In this document: piece by piece, positions 26,657 through 34,402 of the stretch
Layout of the letters: each line of letters opens with the position of its first letter
How positions within the stretch are numbered: the stretch's first letter is position 1
Assembly: GCF_020535405.1 (NCBI RefSeq)
Contig: NZ_CP085036.1
Location: forward strand, 496,001 to 560,000
Source of the DNA: Antiquaquibacter oligotrophicus
Lineage (GTDB): Bacteria > Actinomycetota > Actinomycetes > Actinomycetales > Microbacteriaceae
Reading direction: 5' to 3'
Length of the DNA: 64,000 nt
The notes under the pieces: generated by a model
The model's input: only the letters and a program-made list of their open reading frames with translations
Told to the model about the DNA's origin: nothing
The model's database searches: none
Position numbers and translations under genes: made by a program

Positions 26657-27393
26657 GCACGGATGCCGTGCTCTCCCTCAGGGGGATCCACAAGTCCTTC
26701 GGCGACCGAACCGTGCTCCGCGGTATCGACCTCGACATCGCCGCGCACGAAGTTGTCGCCCTCATCGGTGCGAGCGGATCCGGCAAGTCGACGCTCCTGC
26801 GCACCGTCAACCTCCTCGAGCGGATCGACGACGGGCAGATCTTTCTCCGCGGCCAGGACATCAGCGATCCGCGTGTCGCGGTCGATACCGTGCGCGCCCG
26901 CATCGGGGTTGTCTTTCAGCACTACAACCTGTTTCCGCACCTCTCCGTTCTCGACAATGTGACACTCGCCTCGCGGCACGTCTTCGGCACCTCCCGGTCG
27001 GCCGCCGAGAAACGCGGGCGCGAACTCCTGGCACGCATCGGCCTCGCCGACCAGGCGGACTCCTTCCCCGATCGGCTCTCCGGGGGGCAACAGCAGAGGG
27101 CCGCCATTGTGCGTGCGATCGCGACCTCCCCCGAGCTCCTCCTCCTCGACGAGATCACGAGCGCGCTCGACCCCGAACTGGTCGCCGAAGTACTCGACCT
27201 CGTGCGCGAACTCGGCGACGAAGGCACGACCATCCTCATGGCCACACACGAGATGGCCTTCGCGCGGGACGTCGCCGACCGGGTCGTGTTCCTTGACCAG
27301 GGCCTCATCGTCGAAGAGGGAAGCGCCGAACAGGTTTTCAGCTCACCACGCAACCCACGAACGAGAGAGTTTCTGTCGCGCTTCCTGACGTGA
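26653..27393 (+). CDS. amino-acid ABC transporter ATP-binding protein
   Basis: The 246-residue ATPase has Walker [10 protein letters not shown] near residue 40, signature LSGGQQQR near 143, Walker B LLLLDEITSALDP near 163 and the H-loop ATHEM near 197. It is the GlnQ/HisP type and completes the importer encoded by 24955-27393. It ends 10 bp before the convergent nnrD gene. Confidence 0.93.
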   Translation: MSTDAVLSLRGIHKSFGDRTVLRGIDLDIAAHEVVALIGASGSGKSTLLRTVNLLERIDDGQIFLRGQDISDPRVAVDTVRARIGVVFQHYNLFPHLSVLDNVTLASRHVFGTSRSAAEKRGRELLARIGLADQADSFPDRLSGGQQQRAAIVRAIATSPELLLLDEITSALDPELVAEVLDLVRELGDEGTTILMATHEMAFARDVADRVVFLDQGLIVEEGSAEQVFSSPRNPRTREFLSRFLT

Positions 27394-27403
27394 GCCTGCC
27401 GCG

Positions 27404-28222
27404 CTACTGGCGCACCAGGTCGGCGACCACACTCGGCAGCTGAGCGCACAGATCGAGGATCGTGAGTGGGCCGCCGGCGCTCGCGCGCGCGGCGGCGTGA
27501 CCGTGGATGAGTGCAGCGGTCGCCGCGAGCCGGGCGGGGAGTTGCTCGTCGGCTGCGGCATCCGTCGACCGCGTCGCGAGGAGAGCTCCGAGCACACCCC
27601 CGAGCGCGTCACCCGCGCCCGCGGTCGCGAGCCAGGCAGGGGCGCCCGTGACGGAAAGGGCGATACCGGGGCCCGCGACGTACGTTGTTGTGCCCTTCAG
27701 GAGCACCGTTGCGCCCAGCTCATCGGATGCCCGGCGAGCCCACGACGCGGGCGCGAGAGCAACCTCCCCGGGGTCGGTATCGAGGAGCCGCGCGAGTTCG
27801 CGGAAGTGCGGCGTGAGCACAACCGGGGAGGTCGCGTGCCGCACGAGATCGAGAGCCCCGCCGTCGAGCACCGAGGGAACACCCTCGTCGAGCGCGGCGA
27901 TGAGGGGGGCATCCTCGCGGTGGTCGGCATCCATGCCCGAACCGATGAGCCACGCCTGCACGCGACCCGGAGCGGTCACGGCCTCTGGCCTGCGCTGGAG
28001 CACGAGGTCAGAGGGGCGCGCGGGGCCGACGTAGCGGACCATCCCGACGCCCGTGCGAAGTGCGGCCTCCACCCCCAGGACGGCGGCGCCCGGGTACCGA
28101 TCGGATCCCGTGCGGATGCCGAGAACCCCGCGGCTGTACTTGTCATCCTCGGGGCGGGGCACGGCGATGACCGATGCTGCATCCGCGCTCGTCCATGCCG
28201 TGAAGTCGGTCACCTCACTCAC
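27404..28222 (-). CDS. nnrD: ADP-dependent (S)-NAD(P)H-hydrate dehydratase
   Basis: The 272-residue ribokinase-like enzyme repairs hydrated NAD(P)H using ADP. Motifs: KYSRGVLGIRTGSDRYPGAAVLG near residue 28, VLTPHFRELARLL near 133 and the catalytic GAGDALGGVLGALLA near 203. The epimerase half (NnrE) that is fused in many bacteria is absent, so it is a stand-alone dehydratase. It is divergent from the OYE gene, with start codons 12 bp apart. Confidence 0.86.
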   Translation of the reverse strand: MSEVTDFTAWTSADAASVIAVPRPEDDKYSRGVLGIRTGSDRYPGAAVLGVEAALRTGVGMVRYVGPARPSDLVLQRRPEAVTAPGRVQAWLIGSGMDADHREDAPLIAALDEGVPSVLDGGALDLVRHATSPVVLTPHFRELARLLDTDPGEVALAPASWARRASDELGATVLLKGTTTYVAGPGIALSVTGAPAWLATAGAGDALGGVLGALLATRSTDAAADEQLPARLAATAALIHGHAAARASAGGPLTILDLCAQLPSVVADLVRQ

Positions 28223-28236
28223 GATAGTTTGAAGTG

Positions 28237-29310
28237 ATGACCTCCCTCTTCACCCCGCTGACGATTCGTGACACCCAGTTCCGAAATCGACTATGGGTCG
28301 CACCCCTCTGCCAGTACTCCGTCGATCAGCAGGACGGCGTGCCCGTGGATTGGCACCTCGTGCACCTCGGCAGCTTCGCACTGGGTGGAGCCGGGCTCGT
28401 TATGACGGAGGCGACCGCCGTGAACCCGGAGGGACGCATCTCACCTCAGGACACCGGCATCTGGAACGACGAACAGGCGCAGGCCTGGGAGCGAATCGTG
28501 CGCTTCATCCGCTCGCAGGGTGCGGTCGCCGGAATTCAACTCGCCCACGCCGGACGCAAGGGTTCGACGTGGCTCGAATGGGACGAGCGGCACGGCACCG
28601 TGCCCGCGTCGGAGGGCGGCTGGGAACCCGTCGCACCCTCGGCGGTACCCTTCCCCGGTTACGCGACCCCGCGAAGCCTCGATACGGACGAGATCGACGA
28701 CATCGTCACCGACTTCGTTGCCGCCGCGCGTCGATCACTCGATGCGGGCTTCCAGTTGCTCGAAATCCATGCCGCGCACGGGTATCTGCTCCACGAGTTT
28801 CTGTCGCCGCTGTCGAACCTCCGGGAGGACGAGTACGGCGGCCCGCTGGAGAATCGCGCACGACTGCTCCTACGTATCGTGCGAGCGGTGCGCGCCGAGG
28901 TCGGCGAGGGTGTGCCGATCTTCGTGCGCTTCTCCGCGACGGACTGGGCCGACGACGGGTGGGAAGTCGAGCAGACCGGGACCGTCGCCGGGTGGGCAAA
29001 GGATGCCGGCGCCGACCTGTTTGACATCTCCTCCGGGGGACTCCTCAGTGGGGTTCACATCCCCACCGGACCGGGATATCAGGTGCCGTTCGCGGAGCGA
29101 GTCAAGGATGCAGCCGACGCCGATGTGAGCGCAGTCGGACTCATCACCACCCCGCAGCAGGCCAACGAGATCGTGTCATCCGGTCGCGCCGACGCCGTCA
29201 TGATGGGTCGCCAACTCATGCGAGAGCCGCACTTCGCGTGGCGCGCGGCGCACGAACTCGGAGCGACAGTGGAGTACCCGCCGCAGTACGAGCGGGCGCG
29301 CTGGAGGTAG
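28237..29310 (+). CDS. Old Yellow Enzyme family NADH:flavin oxidoreductase (YqjM-like)
   Basis: The 357-residue FMN-binding TIM barrel reduces activated C=C bonds. Family features are LFTPLTIRD and NRLWVAPLCQYS at the N-terminus (Cys near residue 26, the YqjM-type redox Cys), QLAHAGRKGS near 105, the paired substrate His/His in IHAAHGYLLHEFLSPLSN near 173 and VGLITTPQQANEIV near 302. ATG 28237 is chosen: TAGTTT (28225-28230) ends 6 nt upstream, a leaderless arrangement, though GTG 28234 is in frame. The physiological substrate is unknown. Confidence 0.92.
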   Translation: MTSLFTPLTIRDTQFRNRLWVAPLCQYSVDQQDGVPVDWHLVHLGSFALGGAGLVMTEATAVNPEGRISPQDTGIWNDEQAQAWERIVRFIRSQGAVAGIQLAHAGRKGSTWLEWDERHGTVPASEGGWEPVAPSAVPFPGYATPRSLDTDEIDDIVTDFVAAARRSLDAGFQLLEIHAAHGYLLHEFLSPLSNLREDEYGGPLENRARLLLRIVRAVRAEVGEGVPIFVRFSATDWADDGWEVEQTGTVAGWAKDAGADLFDISSGGLLSGVHIPTGPGYQVPFAERVKDAADADVSAVGLITTPQQANEIVSSGRADAVMMGRQLMREPHFAWRAAHELGATVEYPPQYERARWR

Positions 29311-29327
29311 CACGGTCATCCGTGGCG

Positions 29328-30362
29328 TCACCTGCGCTGGGTGGCGTCCTGCACCTCACCGACGAGTTCCTCGATGATGTCCTCGAGGAACACCACGCCG
29401 AGCGTTGCACCGTTTTCATCGAACACGCGCGCGACGTGAACACCGACGCGACGCATCGTGGCCAGGGCATCCTCGAGGTCCGTGTCGCGGAAGATCGAGA
29501 TGAGCTGACGGATGCGCTTGGGCGGCACCGGTTCGGAGTACTCGTCCTCGTCGAGATCGATGACGTCCTTGAGGTGGAGGTACCCGGTCGGTTCACCGTT
29601 GTCATTGACGAGGATGTACCGCGAGAACCCGCGCTGGGCGACCGCCTTTTCGAGGTCGACCGGTGCGGCATCCTCGGGAAGGGTCGTCAGCGAGTCCATC
29701 GAGACGAGGATGTCCTTGACCTTCTTCGACGTGAACTCGAAGGCCGCCGTGAGCGTGCCACCCTCGTCGCGGAGCATTCCCTCACGCTTGGACTGGGCGA
29801 CGATCGTCGCCACCTCGTCGAGCGTGAAGACACTCGTTGCCTCGCTCTTCGGTTCGACGCGGAAGAGACGCAGCACACCGTTCGCGGTCGCGTTGAGCCC
29901 CGCGATGATCGGGTTGAACACGCGTGCGATAAACACGAGCGGCGGGGCCAGAATCAGCACCGCGCGGTCGGGTAGCGAGAACGACAGATTCTTGGGCACC
30001 ATCTCGCCGAAGACCACGTGCAAGAACGACACAAGCAGGAGCGCGATGATGAACGCGATTGTGCTGATGACGTCCTCCGACCATCCGGTGAGCGCGAGCG
30101 GGTACTCGAGCAGGTGGTGGATGGCCGGCTCCGAGACATTCAGGATGAGCAGCGAGCACACGGTGATACCCAGCTGACAGGCCGCCAGCATGAGCGTGGC
30201 GTGCTCCATCGCCCACAGCGCGGTCTTTGCCGCGCGGGAGCCGGCCTCCGCGCGAGGCTCGATTTGGGAGCGGCGCGCCGAAATAACCGCGAACTCCGCC
30301 CCGACGAAGAAAGCGTTCGCCGCGAGGAGCACAAAAAGCCAGGCGATTCCCCACCAGTCCAT
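29328..30362 (-). CDS. CorC/HlyC-type (CNNM/DUF21) membrane protein lacking the CorC_HlyC tail
   Basis: The 344-residue protein has an N-terminal DUF21 (CNNM) membrane domain of about 190 residues and a tandem CBS pair (residues 205-335), ending just after LEDIIEELVGEVQD. The C-terminal CorC_HlyC domain carried by its upstream neighbour is missing. CNNM proteins are implicated in magnesium and other divalent-cation export; old names include hemolysin. Its ATG overlaps the stop of the upstream paralogue (TGATG), so the two are translationally coupled and may form a heteromer. Confidence 0.86.
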   Translation of the reverse strand: MDWWGIAWLFVLLAANAFFVGAEFAVISARRSQIEPRAEAGSRAAKTALWAMEHATLMLAACQLGITVCSLLILNVSEPAIHHLLEYPLALTGWSEDVISTIAFIIALLLVSFLHVVFGEMVPKNLSFSLPDRAVLILAPPLVFIARVFNPIIAGLNATANGVLRLFRVEPKSEATSVFTLDEVATIVAQSKREGMLRDEGGTLTAAFEFTSKKVKDILVSMDSLTTLPEDAAPVDLEKAVAQRGFSRYILVNDNGEPTGYLHLKDVIDLDEDEYSEPVPPKRIRQLISIFRDTDLEDALATMRRVGVHVARVFDENGATLGVVFLEDIIEELVGEVQDATQRR

Positions 30363-31720
30363 CAGCGCTCACCCTCCGCGAGTTCCTCGACCGGTCGCGG
30401 CGTGAACCGCACGCGGTCGATGCGGCGACCATCGAGGCGTTCGATGCGGAAGGTGCCGAGGTCGATCTCGACCTCGTCACCCGCCACCGGTAGACGGCCG
30501 AGCTCGCTCATGAGCCATCCCGCGACGGTCTCGTAGGGACCCTCCTCCGGCACGGCCACACCGGTTCGCTCGCGGAGCTCATCGGGGCGAAGGATGCCGG
30601 GGAACGTAAACCAGTCGCGTGAGCGCACGACGTCGGGTTTGCTCCTGTCGTGCTCGTCGGAGACTTCGCCGACGAGTTCCTCCACGAGGTCCTCGAGGGT
30701 GGCAACCCCGGCCGTTCCGCCGTACTCGTCGACGACAACAGCCATCTGGTAGCCGCGCCCGCGGAGCTCGGCGAGGAGGAAGTCGAGCTTCATCGTCTCG
30801 GGCACACGGAGGGCATCCGACTGCAGAGCGGATGCCGGGACCTCCGCCCTTTTCTCCCGTGGCACAGCCACGGCCTGCTTCACGTGGACGATGCCCACGA
30901 CGTCGTCGACGGAGCCGTCGATCACGGGGAATCGCGAGAGCCCCGTCGTGCGCGCGAGCTCGATGACGTCCTGCGCAGTGTCTTTACGGTCGACGAAGGC
31001 AAGGCGCGGACGCGGGGTCATGACGTCTTGAGCGGTCAGATCGGAGAACGCGAGTGTGCGTGCCAGGAGTGTCGCGGTGTCGAGTTCGAGGGATCCCTCA
31101 CTCGCTGAACGGCGCACGAGGGACGCGAGTTCCTCGGCACTCCGCGCTCCGGACAGTTCTTCCTTGGGCTCGATACCGATGCCACGGAGCACCGCATTGG
31201 CGGTGTTGTTCAGGAGCGCAACCGCGGGACGGAACACCGTCGTGAAGAGCACCTGGAACGGCACAACAACTTTGGCGGTCGCGCGCGGAATCGACAGTGC
31301 GAGGTTTTTGGGTACGAGCTCACCCACGATCATCGACAGCAGGGTCGCCAGCGTAATGGCGAGAATCGTTGCCACGACGCGTGCACCGCCCTCGCCGAGG
31401 GGAAGGGCCGCGAGCGGCACAGCGAGCCACGTGCTGAGCGCCGGCTCGAGGGTGTAACCCGTGAGCAGTGTCGTCAACGTGATGCCGAGCTGTGCGCTCG
31501 AGAGGTGGGTCGAGGTGTGCTTGAGCGCCCCGATGGTCATGCCGAGACCGCGCTCACCCCGTTCCTGTCGAGCTTCGAGATCGGAGCGGTCGAGATTGAC
31601 GAGGGCGAATTCGGATGCAACGAAGAATCCGGTTCCGACCGTGAGCGTGATGCCGATGGCCAGCATGATCCACTCATACATCGTGGACACCGCCAGCCGG
31701 ACTGGGTGAGGGAGGGTCAT
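30362..31720 (-). CDS. CorC/HlyC-type (CNNM/DUF21) membrane protein, full length
   Basis: The 452-residue protein has a DUF21 membrane domain (residues 15-200), a CBS pair (about 215-345, with GGTAGVATLEDLVEELVGEVSDEHD) and a C-terminal CorC_HlyC domain (DWFTFPGILRPDEL to the end). The start is uncertain: ATG 31720 lies 14 nt after a TAGAAT -10 box, while GTG 31690 or ATG 31681 would remove a non-conserved head. It is the first gene of a two-gene operon of paralogues and probably exports magnesium or related cations. Confidence 0.85.
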   Translation of the reverse strand: MTLPHPVRLAVSTMYEWIMLAIGITLTVGTGFFVASEFALVNLDRSDLEARQERGERGLGMTIGALKHTSTHLSSAQLGITLTTLLTGYTLEPALSTWLAVPLAALPLGEGGARVVATILAITLATLLSMIVGELVPKNLALSIPRATAKVVVPFQVLFTTVFRPAVALLNNTANAVLRGIGIEPKEELSGARSAEELASLVRRSASEGSLELDTATLLARTLAFSDLTAQDVMTPRPRLAFVDRKDTAQDVIELARTTGLSRFPVIDGSVDDVVGIVHVKQAVAVPREKRAEVPASALQSDALRVPETMKLDFLLAELRGRGYQMAVVVDEYGGTAGVATLEDLVEELVGEVSDEHDRSKPDVVRSRDWFTFPGILRPDELRERTGVAVPEEGPYETVAGWLMSELGRLPVAGDEVEIDLGTFRIERLDGRRIDRVRFTPRPVEELAEGER

Positions 31721-31757
31721 CCATAGGTAGCTGGATTCTACAGAGTTTCTCTCGGGA

Positions 31758-31827
31758 CGCGCCTAACGCGGTCGTTTGAGCAACGCGCGGCACCTCCGAA
31801 GGGGTGCGGGTTGCGCAAAGTACCGCG
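31758..31827 (+). repeat. 70-bp direct repeat, left copy
   Basis: This 70-bp block recurs at 32739-32808 with only two differences (31785 g/t and 31820 g/a). It includes a TAA matching the downstream gene's own stop codon position and the TTG codon from which the enclosed gene is read. It also contains a hairpin: GCAAC with GTTGC outside, GCACC with GGTGC inside, and a TCCGAAG loop. Confidence 0.9.
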
Positions 31828-32747
31828 CATCGCTTTTCCACCGGGGCAGGCGTCTCGGTGTTCGGCGGGACCTGAGCGGAGGCGCGCGGCGTGGTTCGCT
31901 CGTCCGCGTTCGGAGGGGAGCGTACGTGGATGCCGCGACGTGGAACGCGGCGGGCCCTCGAGCCCGACACATCCTGAGCCTGAAATCGGCTGCCCACGCC
32001 GCCCGCGTTCCCCTCGTGTTTTCACATGTCTCTGCCGCGGCCCTCTGGGGGCTTCCCATACTCGGACAGTGGCACGGATCCCCCGTTCATCTCGTTGTCG
32101 GTACGTCGACGGGAGGCCGATCATCGCGAGGGATTCGCCGCCATTGCGTCGACATGACGCTCGCGGCGACAGCGGTCGTGCATGGTTTACTCGCAACGTC
32201 GATCGAGCGAACCCTCATCGATCTTGCAGTTTCGACGCCCTTCGCCTCCGCCGTGATGGCGTGGGATTTCGCCATCGAGCATCCGTCTCCTCTGACGACG
32301 AAGGAGAACATTCGCGGTGAGTTGGAGCGTCTGGCAATTACTCGGGGACGCAAGCGGATCGAAACCGTTCTCGCCTTCGCCGTAACCAATAGCGGCTCAC
32401 CCGGCGAGTCCCTCAGTCGAGCGAGGTTCCTCGAACTGGGATTCCCTGCGCCCGCCCTCCAGGTGAAGTTCCGTCACCACACCGGCGTCGTTGACAGGGT
32501 CGATTTCGACTGGGAAGAGTTCGACCATATCGGCGAGTTCGACGGCCTCGGGAAGTACCGGAACCCGCGATTCATGTCGGGTCTGACGGCGGAGGAGGTC
32601 GTGATCCGCGAAAAGCAGCGCGAGGATCGCCTGCGGACCAAGCGCTCGCACGTCACTCGGTGGGAGTGGGCGGATGCCCTGCATCCGGAACGTCTGGCGG
32701 CGATCCTCACCGACGCGGGCCTCCCGCGCCGGAGAGTGCGCGCCTAA
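31776..32747 (+). CDS. AbiEi-antitoxin/nuclease-like actinobacterial protein inside a repeat pair
   Basis: The 323-residue frame begins at TTG 31776 inside the left repeat; no better in-frame start exists before residue 50. SLVRVRRGAYVDAATW near residue 41, VFSHVSAAALWGLP and RHCVDMTLAATAVVHGLLATSIERTLIDLA match a large family of actinobacterial proteins related to AbiEi-type antitoxins. The C-terminal third has VDRVDFDW and GEFDGLGKY, a spacing like a PD-(D/E)XK nuclease core, then EKQREDRLR. No partner toxin is adjacent. Function unknown; defence or regulation are possibilities. The stop lies in the right repeat. Confidence 0.68.
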   Translation: MSNARHLRRGAGCAKYRASLFHRGRRLGVRRDLSGGARRGSLVRVRRGAYVDAATWNAAGPRARHILSLKSAAHAARVPLVFSHVSAAALWGLPILGQWHGSPVHLVVGTSTGGRSSRGIRRHCVDMTLAATAVVHGLLATSIERTLIDLAVSTPFASAVMAWDFAIEHPSPLTTKENIRGELERLAITRGRKRIETVLAFAVTNSGSPGESLSRARFLELGFPAPALQVKFRHHTGVVDRVDFDWEEFDHIGEFDGLGKYRNPRFMSGLTAEEVVIREKQREDRLRTKRSHVTRWEWADALHPERLAAILTDAGLPRRRVRA

Positions 32748-32808
32748 CGCGGTCGTTTGAGCAACTCGCGGCACCTCCGAAGGGGTGCGGGTTGCGCAAA
32801 ATACCGCG
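32739..32808 (+). repeat. 70-bp direct repeat, right copy
   Basis: It matches 31758-31827 at 68 of 70 positions, 981 bp downstream. It starts within the last codons of the enclosed gene, so the TAA stop at 32745-32747 is part of the repeat, and continues through a fossil copy of the start region (the frame would again read MSN-RHLRRGAGCAKYR). Confidence 0.9.
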
Positions 32809-32841
32809 TCACCACGAGACGTACCGCGTCACCACGAGACG
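32802..32841. repeat. 20-bp tandem duplication at the guaB1 3' end
   Basis: TACCGCGTCACCACGAGACG occurs twice without a gap, at 32802-32821 and 32822-32841. The right unit contains the last codons and stop of guaB1 (minus strand); the left unit joins the end of the 70-bp repeat. It resembles a short duplication made when the repeat-bounded segment arrived, or replication slippage. Confidence 0.85.
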
Positions 32842-34268
32842 GGCAGCGCCTTGCCCTCCTCGTAGCCGGCGGCCGATTGGATGCCCACGAGGGCGCGCTC
32901 GTGGAATTCCTCCAGCGATGTCGCACCCGCGTAGCTGAACGAGCTACGCACACCAGACGTGATCATGTCGAGGAGATCCTCGAGGGAGGGGCGCAGCGGG
33001 TCGAGGTAGATCTTCGAGCTGGAGATGCCCTCCGCGAAGAGGGTCTTGCGCGCCAGTTCGTAGGCATCGAGTCGGTCGAAACGCTCCTTGACGGCCTTGG
33101 TGGAGGCCATCCCCCAGCTTTCCTTGTAGGCGCGCCCCTGGTCGTCGACGGCGAGCGTGCCCGGCGCCTCAATCGTGCCCGCGAACCAGGATCCGATCAT
33201 GACGGATGCCGCACCCGCAGCAAGAGCGAGTGCAACGTCGCGGGGGTAGCGCACTCCGCCATCCGCCCACACGTGGGCTCCGAGCTTGCGGGCCTCTTCC
33301 GCGGTCTCCAGCACTGCGGAGAATTGCGGACGACCGACCGCCGTCATCATGCGTGTTGTGCACATGGCGCCCGGCCCCACACCGACCTTGATGATGGTCG
33401 CTCCCGCCTCGACGAGATCACGTACCGCTTCTGCCGTCACGACGTTGCCGGCCACGATGGGCACACCGAGGCCGAGGGCTGCGACCTCGCGGATGGCGCG
33501 AACCATCCCCTCCTGGTGGCCGTGCGCGGTGTCGATCACGATGACGTCCACTCCGGCTTCGATGATCGCGCGCGCTTTGCCTGCCACATCGCCGTTGATC
33601 CCGATGGCCGCGGCGACTCGCAACCGGCCCTGGTCGTCGAGGGCCGGTGTGTACAGGGTGGAGCGGAGCGCGCCCTTTCTGCTGAGCGTGCCGACGACTT
33701 TGCCCTGGTGGAGCACGGGAGCGAACTCGATCCCCGCCTCCACCATGAGGTCGAAGGCGGCACGGGGACCGGTGAGTTCATCGACGTCGATCGAAGGACC
33801 CTGGGGTCCGATGAGGTCGCGGATGGGGGCATCCGGTAACGCGTCCGCGAGGCGCTCGGCGGGAACGGCCCCGAGGTAAGTGCCCGAGGCATCGTGCACA
33901 ACGAGTCCGTGCCCGGCGATGGGTGGCAGCTGTTCGCGGGCCTCGGCCACGGTGGTGTCCGCGAGGAGGTCGACGGCGGCGTCCCACCCCACCGGTTGGG
34001 CCTTGACCCAGCGGATGGCCGCATCGAGGTCCTGGGGGTGCATGTCCTGCGGCAGCACCCCGAGACCGCCCCGCCGCGCAAGGGCTGCGGCCAGCCGCGG
34101 CCCCGTCACCGAGTTCATGTTGGCGGAGACGATGGGGATGCTCGCGCCGGTGCCGTCGGTGGGTGCGAGCGACACGTTGAGCCTGCTCCCGACATCCGAT
34201 CGCGACGGCACCAGGAACACGTCGGAATAGGTGAGATCGTGCGTCGGAGTCGTCTCGTAGAAGCGCAT
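32829..34268 (-). CDS. guaB1: GuaB1-type IMP dehydrogenase-related protein (probable GMP reductase)
   Basis: The 479-residue protein has the IMPDH/GMPR barrel interrupted by CBS domains (residues about 95-205), IDTAHGHQEGMV near 245, GNVVTAEAVRDLVEAGA near 270 and the catalytic Cys loop VGVGPGAMCTTRMM near 295. Actinobacterial GuaB1 proteins have been reported as CBS-containing GMP reductases rather than IMP dehydrogenases, so GMP to IMP recycling is the likely reaction. ATG 34268 is preferred to GTG 34274 because a TAGCGT box ends 6 nt before it. Confidence 0.85.
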   Translation of the reverse strand: MRFYETTPTHDLTYSDVFLVPSRSDVGSRLNVSLAPTDGTGASIPIVSANMNSVTGPRLAAALARRGGLGVLPQDMHPQDLDAAIRWVKAQPVGWDAAVDLLADTTVAEAREQLPPIAGHGLVVHDASGTYLGAVPAERLADALPDAPIRDLIGPQGPSIDVDELTGPRAAFDLMVEAGIEFAPVLHQGKVVGTLSRKGALRSTLYTPALDDQGRLRVAAAIGINGDVAGKARAIIEAGVDVIVIDTAHGHQEGMVRAIREVAALGLGVPIVAGNVVTAEAVRDLVEAGATIIKVGVGPGAMCTTRMMTAVGRPQFSAVLETAEEARKLGAHVWADGGVRYPRDVALALAAGAASVMIGSWFAGTIEAPGTLAVDDQGRAYKESWGMASTKAVKERFDRLDAYELARKTLFAEGISSSKIYLDPLRPSLEDLLDMITSGVRSSFSYAGATSLEEFHERALVGIQSAAGYEEGKALPVSW

Positions 34269-34402
34269 GGTCACACGCTACTCGCAGGCCCGCAAGGGCA
34301 GCCGAGACTCAGGAAAAACAAGTACGCTAGACGCCGGTGTGTTCTGCGCCAGAAGCACCGTAAGTCAGTCGCGACGAGAGAACCGGAAGTGGGCGGTCGG
34401 CT

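Noticed and set aside
32757..33839. 360-codon plus-strand frame starting MSNSRHLRRG after the right 70-bp repeat
   Set aside because: Only the first 17 residues derive from the repeated gene start. The rest is antisense to guaB1, so it is a fossil start joined to shadow coding.
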